The notes under the pieces: generated by a model
The model's input: only the letters and a program-made list of their open reading frames with translations
Databases searched by the model: none
Told to the model about the DNA's origin: nothing
Part shown: positions 35,462 through 43,701 of the stretch, in pieces
Layout: every line of letters starts with the position of its first letter
Numbering within the stretch: position 1 is the first letter of the stretch
Origin: Sedimentitalea sp041224545
Lineage (GTDB): Bacteria; Pseudomonadota; Alphaproteobacteria; Rhodobacterales; Rhodobacteraceae
Length of the DNA: 64,000 nucleotides
Direction of reading: 5' to 3'
NCBI RefSeq assembly: GCF_041224545.1
Contig: NZ_JBGFGP010000150.1
Location: 1-64,000, forward strand
Position numbers and translations under genes: made by a program

Positions 35462-36147
35462 TGCCCGCGGGCCAGATCGGGGATCGGGCGCAGGTCGCTC
35501 AGGACATGCGCCGGGGTCCATGGCAGGCGATCAACCGGCTCCGCCGCACGGTTGACCCAGGCGGTTTGAAATCCGTAACCGGTTGCACAGCCCGCGTCCC
35601 AGCCGTTGGAGGAAACAAAAAGCACCTCGGATTTCGCGCATCCGAACCGATCCTCGACCAGTTGATAGACCGACGCGGCGGGTTTGAAGATGCCGACGCT
35701 CTCGACGGACAGCACATCGTCCAGCACGTCACCGACACCTGCCGACTGCACCGCCCCGTCCAGCATCGCTGGCGAGCCGTTGGACAGGATCGCGGTCTGC
35801 ATGCCCGCGTCTTTCAGCGCACGCAGCATTTCGGGCACTTCGGGATAGGCCTGCAATTCCAAGTAGAGATCGAGCAACCGCTGGCGCAGGGCGGGATCGG
35901 CGTCGAGCCCCGTCGCTTCGAGTGTCCAGTCCAGCCCGTTCTGCGTGACCTCCCAGAAATCGGTATGGGCATCCGCCACGGCACGCAGCCAGGTGTATTG
36001 CAACTGTTTGAGCCGCCAATGCGTCGCGACCTCGGCCCAGCGGTCGGCGAGCCCGGGAAAACGGCCCTCTTCGGCGGCCTGTCGTGCGGCGGCGGACACG
36101 TCAAACAGGGTGCCGTAGGCATCAAAAACGCAGGTGGTGATCGGCAT
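35458..36147 (-). CDS. haloacid dehalogenase type II
   Basis: 229 aa. VFDAYGTLFDV provides the Asp nucleophile of L-2-haloacid dehalogenases, AILSNGSP the second motif, then the Lys-bearing GIFKPAASVYQ and FVSSNGWDAGCATGYGFQTAWVNR. The last stretch (SSNxWDxxxAxxxGF) is diagnostic of type II dehalogenases over phosphatases. It would replace halide with hydroxide on short 2-haloacids. It leads the catabolic run down to pcaD and diverges from the VOC gene. Confidence 0.93.
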   Translation of the reverse strand: MPITTCVFDAYGTLFDVSAAARQAAEEGRFPGLADRWAEVATHWRLKQLQYTWLRAVADAHTDFWEVTQNGLDWTLEATGLDADPALRQRLLDLYLELQAYPEVPEMLRALKDAGMQTAILSNGSPAMLDGAVQSAGVGDVLDDVLSVESVGIFKPAASVYQLVEDRFGCAKSEVLFVSSNGWDAGCATGYGFQTAWVNRAAEPVDRLPWTPAHVLSDLRPIPDLARGQ

Positions 36148-36284
36148 CTGGTACTCCGTTTTGCGCGCAGGTTGTCACAGTTGCGGAGAGGGGGAAAGGG
36201 CGCCACGGATGATTTTCAGGCCGAACTCGTCTATGCTGCGCACATCCCAAATCGTGAGCGGCCAAATCTTGGAAGGAATACGTG

Positions 36285-36674
36285 ATGTCCGAATTTCGCG
36301 GCGCTATCTGGTGGAACGAGTTGATGACGCATGATGTCGACCATGCACAGGCCTGGTATCGGCGCGTATGCGGATGGCGTTTCCGGACGATCCCGGCTGC
36401 GGATGGCGGTGACTACCATGTCGCCTATCTCGGGGCGCAACCGGTCGCGGGCATGCTCGATATCTCGCGGATGGCGCATCACGCGCAGACATCGGCGCGG
36501 TGGATTACGTATATGGCCGTAGATGATCTCGAAACCGCGTTGCATCAGGCCGAAGTCGGTGGTGGTCGGATCGCCCGCGCGCCGTTCGATGTGCCGAATG
36601 TCGGGCGCATTGCCATCGTGCATGACAGTGTCGGCGCGCCATTGGGCCTGATCGTTCCGGCATCGGCCGGCTGA
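36285..36674 (+). CDS. VOC (glyoxalase-like) family protein
   Basis: 129 aa from MSEFRGAIWWNEL with GGAAGGA 7 bases upstream. Two beta-alpha-beta-beta-beta modules are visible (WWNELMTHDVDHAQAWYRRVCGW and ITYMAVDDLETALHQAEVGGG), the layout of the vicinal oxygen chelate superfamily, close to the CFP32/27-kDa-antigen type. Metal ligands and substrate cannot be assigned. It is followed after 7 bp by a frameshifted membrane protein gene. Confidence 0.88.
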   Translation: MSEFRGAIWWNELMTHDVDHAQAWYRRVCGWRFRTIPAADGGDYHVAYLGAQPVAGMLDISRMAHHAQTSARWITYMAVDDLETALHQAEVGGGRIARAPFDVPNVGRIAIVHDSVGAPLGLIVPASAG

Positions 36675-36681
36675 GGCGTCG

Positions 36682-37028
36682 GTGGAGGGCGATACATCCG
36701 TCTATCAGGCGTTCAAACTCTGGCTGGAAGGGTATGTTCCGCTGGATCGCAACATTCTGCACTATCTCGTCGGGGCGATTCTTCTGGCGGGGGCGGCAAT
36801 CTGGTCGCGCAGAGGATTGCGAGCTGCGCCTTTCCTGAGTGCCCTTGCGGCGGCGCTGGGCTGGGGGTGGCGATGGAACTGGCAGACCGACGTGATGACA
36901 TCGCAAGTCTTGGCCACTGGCGCTGGCGGTCCAGCCTCGCGGATATCTGGCGTACCATCGCCTTGCCGTTGGCCGGCGTCTTGCTGCTGTGGTGGGGCAG
37001 GGGCCGGGCTGGCGGCAGCCGAAAATGA
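36682..37028 (+). pseudogene. small membrane protein with a frameshift at a G5 run
   Basis: From a GTG, one frame encodes VYQAFKLWLEGYVPLDRNIL, a membrane helix and a second helix (FLSALAAALGWG). At GGGGG (36863-36867) the reading shifts by -1 and continues naturally as VAMELADRRDDIASLGHW, then ADIWRTIALPLAGVLLLWW with a basic tail and stop. One extra G would restore a ~116-aa two- to three-helix protein. The unshifted frame downstream turns into Cys/Gly-rich nonsense. It could be a true mutation, a sequencing error or programmed slippage. No family was recognised. Confidence 0.7.
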
Positions 37029-37153
37029 CACCTGCCTATGACGGGCAAAAGGTGTTTCGGGCGCAGTTCGCCGCATGGAGCTACGCTAATGGCCGGATGC
37101 CGCGCGGCGCGCTTTGTGTACGCCGTGCCAAGCCGGACGTCGGAACTGTGACG

Positions 37154-37945
37154 TCAGAGATAGTCGGGCTGCGGCATGCCCAGGACGTGATATCCACCAT
37201 CGACGCGGATGATTTCGCCGGTGGTGCAGGCCCCGGCCTCGGAGGCGAGGTAGACCGCGGTGCCGCCGACCGCTTCGAGTGTCGCATTGCTGCGCAGCGG
37301 GGCGTTCTGGTCGGTGTGCTTGTAGGTCTTGCGCGCGCCGCCGATGGCCGCACCGGCGAGCGTCTTCATCGGGCCCGGCGAAATCGCGTTCACCCGGATG
37401 CCGTCCGGCCCCAGATCGTTCGCGAGATAGCGGGTCGCCGATTCCAGCGCCGCCTTGGCCACGCCCATCACGTTGTAGTTCGGGGCGACGCGGTTGCTGC
37501 CCTGATAGGTCAGCGTCAGCAGGGTGCCACCGTTTTCGACCATCATGGGATGCGCCCGGCGGGCCACGTCGATAAAGGAATAGGCGCTGATATCGAGGGA
37601 ATTCTTGAAATTCGCGCGGCTGGTATTGAGGAAACGTCCGGTCAGTTCGGACTTGTCCGAGAAGGCGATGGCGTGCACGACGAAATCGATCGTCGGCCAG
37701 CGCGCGGCGAGTTTCTCGAACGCGGCATCGAGCGAGGCATCATCAGTGACATCCACATCGACCATGAAGTCCGATCCGACCGACTCCGCCAGGGGTTCGA
37801 GCCGTTTGCCAAAAGCCTCGCCCTGGTAGGTAAAGGCAAGTTCTGCGCCGGCACCGTGCATCGCCTTGGCAATGCCCCATGCGATCGAGCGGTCGTTCGC
37901 GACACCCATGATCAGACCGCGTTTTCCTGCAAGTGCTTGTGTCAT
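37154..37945 (-). CDS. fabI: enoyl-[acyl-carrier-protein] reductase (NADH)
   Basis: 263 aa. GLIMGVANDRSIAWGIAKA is the FabI-type nucleotide-binding loop, and Tyr/Lys of the active site lie in NYNVMGVAKAALE (YxxxxxxK spacing). VVHAIAFSDK and RVNAISPGPMKTLA are also typical. It reduces the trans-2-enoyl chain in the last step of each fatty-acid elongation cycle. It ends the fabA-fabB-fabI order, 9 bp after fabB. Confidence 0.96.
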   Translation of the reverse strand: MTQALAGKRGLIMGVANDRSIAWGIAKAMHGAGAELAFTYQGEAFGKRLEPLAESVGSDFMVDVDVTDDASLDAAFEKLAARWPTIDFVVHAIAFSDKSELTGRFLNTSRANFKNSLDISAYSFIDVARRAHPMMVENGGTLLTLTYQGSNRVAPNYNVMGVAKAALESATRYLANDLGPDGIRVNAISPGPMKTLAGAAIGGARKTYKHTDQNAPLRSNATLEAVGGTAVYLASEAGACTTGEIIRVDGGYHVLGMPQPDYL

Positions 37946-37954
37946 CTGCCGATC

Positions 37955-39184
37955 CTATTCCTTGAATTTCGACAGGATCATTGATCCGTTGGTGCCGCCG
38001 AAACCGAAACTGTTGGTCATCACGCTGTCCAGCCCGGCATTCTCGACGGTTTCGAGCGCGATCTCCGAGGCATTGAGGGCCGGATCGAGCGTTTCGACGT
38101 TGATCGAACGGGCGATGAAATCGTTGTCGAGCATCAGCAGGCTGAAGATCGCCTCAAGCGCACCCGCCGCGCCCTGTGCGTGGCCGGTCATCGACTTGGT
38201 CGAGCTGATCGGCGGGGTATTGCCCTCGCCGAATACGCGCCGGACGGCCTCGACCTCGCCGACATCGCCAACCGGGGTGCTGGTTCCGTGGGCATTGATA
38301 TAGCCGACCGTGCGCCCCTCGGGCAGTGATTGCAGCGCCAGCCGCATCGCACGTTCACCGCCTTCGCCGGACGGTGCGACCATGTCATGTCCGTCGCTGG
38401 TCGCCGCGTATCCGGTTACTTCGGCATAGATTTTCGCGCCGCGCGCCCTGGCGTGTTCCAGCTCTTCCAGCACGACAATGCCGCCGCCGCCCGAAATCAC
38501 GAACCCGTCGCGATTGGCGTCGAAGGCCCGGCTGGCGGTTTGCGGCGCGTCATTGTACTTGCTGCTCATCGCGCCCATGGCGTCGAACAGGCAGGACAGG
38601 GTCCAGTCCAGTTCCTCGCCACCGCCGGCAAACATCACGTCCTGCTTGCCCAGCATGATCTGCTCTGCCGCGTTGCCGATGCAATGCAGGCTGGTCGAGC
38701 AGGCCGAGGTGATGGAATAGTTGATGCCCTTGATCTTGTATGCCGTCGCGAGATTCGCCGAAATCGTCGAGGACATGCATTTGGGCACGGCAAAGGGTCC
38801 GATCCGCTTGGTCGCGCCGGTTTTCAGAACGGTCTGATGCGCCGTCAGCATGGCGCTGGTCGATGGTCCGCCGCTGCCCGCGACCAGACCGGTGCGCGGG
38901 TTCACGATGTCATCCTCGTCCAGCCCCGCATCGCTGATCGCTTCGTTCATCGCGATATAGGCATAGGCCGCACCGGGCCCCATGAAACGCAGGGTGCGCT
39001 TGTCCACATGGGCCGCGGGATCAATTTTCAGCGTTCCGGCCACCTGGCTGCGGAACCCGTGTTCGGCCATCTCGGGGCAGGCTTCGATCCCCGAGGTTCC
39101 GTTGCGCAACGAGGCAAGAACCTCGTCGGCATTGTTTCCGATGGACGAGACAATACCCAGCCCAGTGACTACGACGCGGCGCAT
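37955..39184 (-). CDS. fabB: 3-oxoacyl-[acyl-carrier-protein] synthase I
   Basis: 409 aa from MRRVVVTGLG, set by AGGAG 8 bases upstream. The condensing enzyme triad is present: Cys in TSACSTSLHCIG, His in NAHGTSTPVGD and His in SMTGHAQGAAGA. The gene order after fabA and the sequence point to FabB, which elongates unsaturated intermediates made by FabA, rather than FabF. Confidence 0.95.
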   Translation of the reverse strand: MRRVVVTGLGIVSSIGNNADEVLASLRNGTSGIEACPEMAEHGFRSQVAGTLKIDPAAHVDKRTLRFMGPGAAYAYIAMNEAISDAGLDEDDIVNPRTGLVAGSGGPSTSAMLTAHQTVLKTGATKRIGPFAVPKCMSSTISANLATAYKIKGINYSITSACSTSLHCIGNAAEQIMLGKQDVMFAGGGEELDWTLSCLFDAMGAMSSKYNDAPQTASRAFDANRDGFVISGGGGIVVLEELEHARARGAKIYAEVTGYAATSDGHDMVAPSGEGGERAMRLALQSLPEGRTVGYINAHGTSTPVGDVGEVEAVRRVFGEGNTPPISSTKSMTGHAQGAAGALEAIFSLLMLDNDFIARSINVETLDPALNASEIALETVENAGLDSVMTNSFGFGGTNGSMILSKFKE

Positions 39185-39219
39185 CGGCGGTCTCCTATTT
39201 GGCAACCCCTATCGGGCAA

Positions 39220-39732
39220 TCAGGCCTCGGCCGTGGCCAGGCCCACTTTCATGTCCTTGACCACATAAATCTCTTCACCGTCAGCCACAACCCGCCCGTC
39301 GGCCACACCCAGCTTGAGCTTGCGGTCGATGATCCGTGTCATGTCGACATAATAGGTCAGCATCTTGCGGTCGGGACGCACCATGCCCTTGAGCTTCACT
39401 TCGCCCACGCCCATCGCCATGCCGCGTCCCAGCATGCCGCGCCAGCCGAGGTTGAAACCGGTCAGTTGCCAGAGACCGTCAAGGCCAAGACAGCCGGGCA
39501 TGATCGGATTGCCGGGAAAATGGCATTCAAAGAACCACAGGTCCGGTGTGATGTCGAATTCGGCGATCACATGGCCCTTGCCGTGGCTGCCGCCATCGGC
39601 ACTGACCTCGGTGATACGGTCCATCATCAGCATGGGCGGTTCCGGCAGCTGGGCATTCCCCGGGCCGAAAAGCTCGCCACGCGCGCATTTCAGCAATCCT
39701 TCCTTGTCAAAGCTGCTGGGGTATTGAGCCAT
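39220..39732 (-). CDS. fabA: 3-hydroxydecanoyl-ACP dehydratase/isomerase
   Basis: 170 aa from MAQYPSSFDKEG; a longer frame upstream lacks family support. The catalytic His and Asp lie in FECHFPGNPIMPGCLGLDG, the FabA/Z hot-dog motif, and the length and GLWQLTGFNLGW block favour FabA. It introduces the cis double bond at C10 in anaerobic-type unsaturated fatty acid synthesis. First gene of fabA-fabB-fabI, divergent from irr. Confidence 0.96.
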   Translation of the reverse strand: MAQYPSSFDKEGLLKCARGELFGPGNAQLPEPPMLMMDRITEVSADGGSHGKGHVIAEFDITPDLWFFECHFPGNPIMPGCLGLDGLWQLTGFNLGWRGMLGRGMAMGVGEVKLKGMVRPDRKMLTYYVDMTRIIDRKLKLGVADGRVVADGEEIYVVKDMKVGLATAEA

Positions 39733-39842
39733 GCTGCTGCCTTTCCTCACAAATTCTGTTTTCCGGTCTATCACCGCGTTTGCACGGTCTGCAAGGGGAC
39801 TGCTGACGCGTGAAACCGGCGCGGATGAAATAGGTGCGACTG

Positions 39843-39858
39843 AATTTCAATTGAAATT
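39843..39858. promoter_or_regulatory. perfect 16-bp palindrome between fabA and irr
   Basis: AATTTCAATTGAAATT is its own reverse complement and lies in the 177-bp divergent gap, 52 bp before the irr start. It could be an operator for either transcript. It does not match the ICE motif. Confidence 0.5.
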
Positions 39859-39909
39859 TGCCTGGTGCGCCCCTTATATAAGGCAAAGGTGAAGAAGCGG
39901 AACGTAGCC

Positions 39910-40329
39910 ATGACCCCTAACGCAATCGGAAATGCTGCCACTTGGCTGGGAGAGGCCGGACTGCGTCCGACCCGTCAGCGCCTGGCGCTGGCCGAGTTGC
40001 TCGTGGGCGACGGCAAGCATCGCCATGTCACAGCCGAGAGCCTGTATGAAGCGGCGCAATCCACCGGTGCGGCGGTGTCGCTGGCGACTGTCTACAACAC
40101 GCTGCGCACGTTTTGCGAGGTCGGGCTGCTTCAGGAAGTCACGGTGGACGGCTCGAAAAGCTATTTCGATACCAACACGCATGATCACCCGCATTTCTAC
40201 TGGGAGGACGAGGGGCACCTGACCGATGCGCCTTCGGAGCAACTGGTGATCGCACGGGTGCCCGACGCGCCCAAGGGGGCCGAGATCGCGTCGGTTGATG
40301 TGGTCATCCGCCTGCGCAAGACGAGCTGA
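39910..40329 (+). CDS. irr: Irr, Fur-family iron response regulator
   Basis: 139 aa from MTPNAIGNAATWL. The Fur-type winged helix (LRPTRQRLALAELL, HVTAESLYEAAQ, SLATVYNTLRTFCEVGLL) is complete. The dimer domain has the His-rich NTHDHPHFYWED, which carries the HxH heme/metal site of Irr, and lacks the paired CxxC zinc motifs of Fur. In alphaproteobacteria Irr senses heme status and binds ICE boxes; one such box is upstream of mbfA in this window. Adjacent and divergent to fabA, an arrangement seen in related bacteria. Confidence 0.93.
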   Translation: MTPNAIGNAATWLGEAGLRPTRQRLALAELLVGDGKHRHVTAESLYEAAQSTGAAVSLATVYNTLRTFCEVGLLQEVTVDGSKSYFDTNTHDHPHFYWEDEGHLTDAPSEQLVIARVPDAPKGAEIASVDVVIRLRKTS

Positions 40330-40362
40330 TCGCGCTTTCCTGACTTCGAGGCTTGATCGTTT

Positions 40363-40386
40363 GGCGGGCTTCCGGATGCGCCCGCC
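40363..40386. terminator. candidate bidirectional terminator between irr and mcl1
   Basis: GGCGGGC (40363-40369) pairs with GCCCGCC (40380-40386) around a 10-base loop in the gap between two converging genes. A short AT-rich stretch (ACATTATTT) follows on the plus strand. U-tracts are weak. Confidence 0.5.
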
Positions 40387-40398
40387 ACATTATTTCCG

Positions 40399-41355
40399 TC
40401 AGCCCGAGATCATCTCTGACTGACGCACGATGACTTCGGCCTGTTTGATCGATGCGATGTCGACCAGACGGCCCTTGTAGACGGTTGCGCCTTCGCCGTT
40501 GGCCTTGGCCTTTTCCATCGCGTCAAGGATCTCGCGGGCTTCGGCCACGGCTTCGTCCGACGGGGTGAAAACCTCGTTGGCAAGCGCGATCTGTTTCGGG
40601 TGGATGGCCCATTTGCCTACCATGCCCAATGTCGCGGAGCGTCGCGCCTGCGCGCGGAACCCGTCATCGTCGGAAAAGTCGCCAAAGGGGCCATCGACCG
40701 GCAGAACGCCGTGGGTCCGGCAGGCGGCGACAATTGCCGTGTGCGCCCAGTGCCAGGGATCGGACCAGTGCTTCTGGCCGTCGTGCAACATGTAGTAGTT
40801 TTCCTGAGTGCCGCCGATGCCGGTGGTCTGCATCCCCATCGAGGCGGCAAAATCCGCTGCGCCGAGGCTCATCGCGACCAGCCGGGGCGATGCGGCGGCA
40901 ATCTCCTCGACATGGGCGATTCCCGCAGCGCTTTCGATGATGACCTCGAAATCGATCTTCCTGCTGCGGCCCTTGGCGGCTTCGATGGCAGTCACCAGCG
41001 CGTCAACGGCGTAGATGTCCGCAGCACAACCGACCTTGGGAATCATGATCTGATCGAGCCGTTCGCCGGCCTGTTCCAGCAGGTCGACAACATCGCGATA
41101 CCACCAGGGCGTATCGAGTCCGTTGATGCGCACCGACAGCGTCTTTTTGCCCCAGTCGATGTCGGAAATCGCGGCGATGACATTGGCGCGTGCCATGTCC
41201 TTGTCGGTGGGGGCGACCGAGTCTTCGAGGTCGAGGTTGATCACGTCCGCCGCGCTGCCGGCCATCTTTTCGAACAATGCCGTGCGCGAGCCGGGGCCGA
41301 ACAACTGGCAACGGTTGGGCCGGGCCGGGGCGGCGGGTTGTAGGCGAAAGCTCAT
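40399..41355 (-). CDS. mcl1: L-malyl-CoA / beta-methylmalyl-CoA lyase
   Basis: 318 aa, the length of Rhodobacter Mcl1. CitE-like barrel with RCQLFGPGSRTALFEKMA, DVINLDLEDSVAPTDK (metal-binding Asp/Glu), KVGCAADIYAVD, and GKWAIHPKQIALANEVF. It splits malyl-CoA to acetyl-CoA and glyoxylate and methylmalyl-CoA to propionyl-CoA and glyoxylate in the ethylmalonyl-CoA pathway. No other pathway genes are nearby. Converges on irr. Confidence 0.94.
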   Translation of the reverse strand: MSFRLQPAAPARPNRCQLFGPGSRTALFEKMAGSAADVINLDLEDSVAPTDKDMARANVIAAISDIDWGKKTLSVRINGLDTPWWYRDVVDLLEQAGERLDQIMIPKVGCAADIYAVDALVTAIEAAKGRSRKIDFEVIIESAAGIAHVEEIAAASPRLVAMSLGAADFAASMGMQTTGIGGTQENYYMLHDGQKHWSDPWHWAHTAIVAACRTHGVLPVDGPFGDFSDDDGFRAQARRSATLGMVGKWAIHPKQIALANEVFTPSDEAVAEAREILDAMEKAKANGEGATVYKGRLVDIASIKQAEVIVRQSEMISG

Positions 41356-41666
41356 GATCGGGCCTCTTGAGTAATAAGGTTGCGATTTTTTCGCCTCAGG
41401 AGGTATTAAATTGCGCTGCGCCGCGCAAGCGTAATTGTGCGGGTGCAGAAACTCTCACGTTCCGGCATTCGTCGATCCGGTGCCAGGCTTTCCCTGTGAA
41501 GGAATGGATCGCGGTTCCGTCGGTTTGCGTGGAAAATTGCAGGAAATCCTGTCTGGTTCGGAGGATCTCCCGAAAAGATCGGAATTATGCGTGGAAACCG
41601 CAGGCAATTCCGGACGCGTTGGTGAAATCTGTCGAAAAACATGAATCACCTTGAAGGAAGCCCGCC
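41356..41666. other. 311-bp divergent intergenic region, no gene seen
   Basis: This gap separates mcl1 (minus) from dgcN (plus) and should hold both promoters. It has a T6 run near 41388 and repeated GGAA-rich stretches, but I see no RNA gene, coding frame with family similarity, or clear operator. A ribosome site (GAAGGAAG) precedes the dgcN ATG. Confidence 0.5.
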
Positions 41667-42668
41667 ATGATCGAGACGCCGTACCTGCTTTTCCTCGGAG
41701 ACGCCCCGGATCAACTTGCCGCGAAAGTGGCACAGGGGATCAAGGATTGGCGGCCGGAAAACGCCGTCGGCCAGATCAGGCTTGCCGGATGCCAGGCGGA
41801 TGTCGGGCTGACCGACATGACCCTGCAAGAGGCGCGTGCCGCAGGGGCAAAAACCCTTGTCATCGGCGTGGCGAACCGGGGCGGCGTGATCAGCCCGGCG
41901 TGGAAAGAGGTGCTGATCGCGGCGCTCGAGATGGGGTATGATCTGGCATCAGGATTGCACAACCTGTTGCGGGACGAAGGCGATCTCGTGGCGGCCTCGC
42001 AAACCTTTGGCGGCACCTTGCACGATGTGCGGGTTCCGTCGGTCGGCTATCCGATTGCCAATGGCGTCAAACGTACGGGCAAACGGGTACTGGCGGTGGG
42101 CACGGATTGTTCAGTGGGCAAGATGTATACGGCGCTGGCGCTGGACGAATCGATGCGGCGCAAGGGCATGAAGAGCACCTTCCGCGCCACCGGTCAGACC
42201 GGCATCCTGATCACCGGCCATGGCGTACCGCTGGATGCGGTTGTCGCGGATTTCATGGCCGGGTCCATCGAGTATCTGACGCCGGACAACGACGACGATC
42301 ACTGGGACATCATTGAGGGACAGGGCAGCCTGTTTCATGTCTCCTATTCCGGCGTGACGATGGCCCTGATCCATGGCGGGCAGCCCGATGCCCTGATCCT
42401 GAGCCACGAGCCGAGCCGCGCGCACATGCGCGGATTGCCGGGCTATGAATTGCCGTCGCTCGAGGCGCTGCGCGATACGGTGTTGCCGCTGGCGCGCGTG
42501 GCGAACCCGGCATGTCAGGTGGTCGGAATCTCGGTCAACACGCAGAGGATGGGAGATGACGAGGCGCTGAGCTATCTTGCCGGGGTCGAGGCGCGGATGG
42601 GTCTTCCCGCGGTTGATCCGTTCCGTCAGAGTGCCGACCGGCTGGCCGATGCGCTCGCGTCGATTTAG
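41667..42668 (+). CDS. dgcN: DUF1611 protein, probable D-glutamate N-acetyltransferase DgcN
   Basis: 333 aa. The P-loop-like AVGTDCSVGKMYTALAL and the FRATGQTGILITGHGVPLDAVVADF block are hallmarks of DUF1611. Members encoded next to an enolase-superfamily DgcA have been described as D-glutamate N-acetyltransferases in a marine D-glutamate catabolic route, in which D-Glu is acetylated, racemised and returned as L-Glu. The next gene is dgcA-like, which supports this assignment. Confidence 0.88.
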   Translation: MIETPYLLFLGDAPDQLAAKVAQGIKDWRPENAVGQIRLAGCQADVGLTDMTLQEARAAGAKTLVIGVANRGGVISPAWKEVLIAALEMGYDLASGLHNLLRDEGDLVAASQTFGGTLHDVRVPSVGYPIANGVKRTGKRVLAVGTDCSVGKMYTALALDESMRRKGMKSTFRATGQTGILITGHGVPLDAVVADFMAGSIEYLTPDNDDDHWDIIEGQGSLFHVSYSGVTMALIHGGQPDALILSHEPSRAHMRGLPGYELPSLEALRDTVLPLARVANPACQVVGISVNTQRMGDDEALSYLAGVEARMGLPAVDPFRQSADRLADALASI

Positions 42669-42703
42669 ACGGTTTGCGTGGCTGCCGGCGGAGCCTCCGG
42701 CGG

Positions 42704-42724
42704 GAGTATTGTTGCAAAGATGAA
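42704..42724 (+). repeat. short intergenic repeat, copy B, next to the dgcA ribosome site
   Basis: GAGTATTGTT followed by GCAAAGATGAA, preceded by a GC-rich dyad (GCCGGCGGAGCCTCCGGCG, 42683-42701). It matches copy A (13676-13696) at 18 of 21 positions. Its 3' end runs straight into GGAG, so the repeat supplies part of the AAGGAG ribosome site of dgcA. Confidence 0.5.
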
Positions 42725-42735
42725 GGAGCGGGCAC

Positions 42736-43701
42736 GTGCAGATTGAAGTGACGCGCGATGTTTTCCGGTTGGCACAGGTGTTTACCATCAGTCGGGGGTC
42801 ACGTTCGGAGGCGCGGGTGCTGACCTGTTCGGTCAGTGACGGAGCGGTGACGGGGCGCGGCGAATGTGTGCCGTATGCGCGCTATGACGAGACGCTGGAC
42901 AGCGTGCAGCGGCAGATCGAGGACCTGCCGGAGCAGATCGACCGCGAGGCCTTGTACGAGATGCTGCCGGCGGGTGCGGCGCGGAACGCGGTGGATTGTG
43001 CGCTCTGGGATTTGGAAGCCAAGCGGGCGGGGCGGCGTGTTTGGTCGCTGGCCGGGCTCGATGCGCCGGGGCCCGAGATCACGGCCTATACCCTGTCGCT
43101 CGATACGCCAGAGGCGATGCGGGCGCAGGCCGCGCAGAATGCCCATCGGCCGTTGCTCAAGATCAAGCTGGGAACGCCCGACGACATGCCGCGGCTGGAG
43201 GCGGTGCGTGCGGGCGCGCCGGCGGCGCGGATCATCGTGGATGCGAACGAGGGGTGGTCTGCGGAGGTCTATGCCGATCTGGCGCCGTATCTGGTGAGGT
43301 TGGGCGTGGCCCTGGTCGAACAGCCGCTGCCCGCGGGGCAGGACGACGCCTTGCTGGGCATGGATCGCCCGGTGCCGGTCTGTGCGGACGAGAGCTGTCA
43401 TGACCGGCGGAGCCTGGCCGGGCTTTCGGGCAAATACGATGTGGTCAACATCAAGCTCGATAAGACCGGCGGGCTGACCGAAGCGCTGCGCCTGCGTCAA
43501 CAGGCGCTGGAAGCGGGCTATCGGGTGATGGTTGGCTGCATGGTCGGTTCTTCGCTGGCGATGGCGCCGGCGGTGCTGGTGGCGCAGGGTGCGATGATCA
43601 CCGACCTTGACGGCCCGCTCCTGTTGGCCGAAGACAGGCGGGAACCTTTGATCTATGATGGCGCCGGGGTGCATCCTCCGCGCGCCGAACTGTGGGGATG
43701 A
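42736..43701 (+). CDS. dgcA: enolase-superfamily epimerase, probable N-acetyl-D-glutamate racemase DgcA
   Basis: 321 aa from a GTG with AAGGAG 8 bases upstream. Barrel motifs are in order: LLKIKLG (KxK catalytic Lys), IIVDANEGW, LVEQPLP, PVCADESC and NIKLDKTGGLTEA (second Lys), as in dipeptide epimerases and the DgcA group. Pairing with dgcN and a D-amino-acid aminotransferase favours N-acetyl-glutamate racemisation over Ala-Glu epimerisation. The ATGA overlap couples it to the aminotransferase. Confidence 0.88.
   Translation: MQIEVTRDVFRLAQVFTISRGSRSEARVLTCSVSDGAVTGRGECVPYARYDETLDSVQRQIEDLPEQIDREALYEMLPAGAARNAVDCALWDLEAKRAGRRVWSLAGLDAPGPEITAYTLSLDTPEAMRAQAAQNAHRPLLKIKLGTPDDMPRLEAVRAGAPAARIIVDANEGWSAEVYADLAPYLVRLGVALVEQPLPAGQDDALLGMDRPVPVCADESCHDRRSLAGLSGKYDVVNIKLDKTGGLTEALRLRQQALEAGYRVMVGCMVGSSLAMAPAVLVAQGAMITDLDGPLLLAEDRREPLIYDGAGVHPPRAELWG

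Noticed and set aside
41356..41666. Short frames in the mcl1-dgcN gap
   Set aside because: No family resemblance, no ribosome sites, mutually overlapping on both strands.
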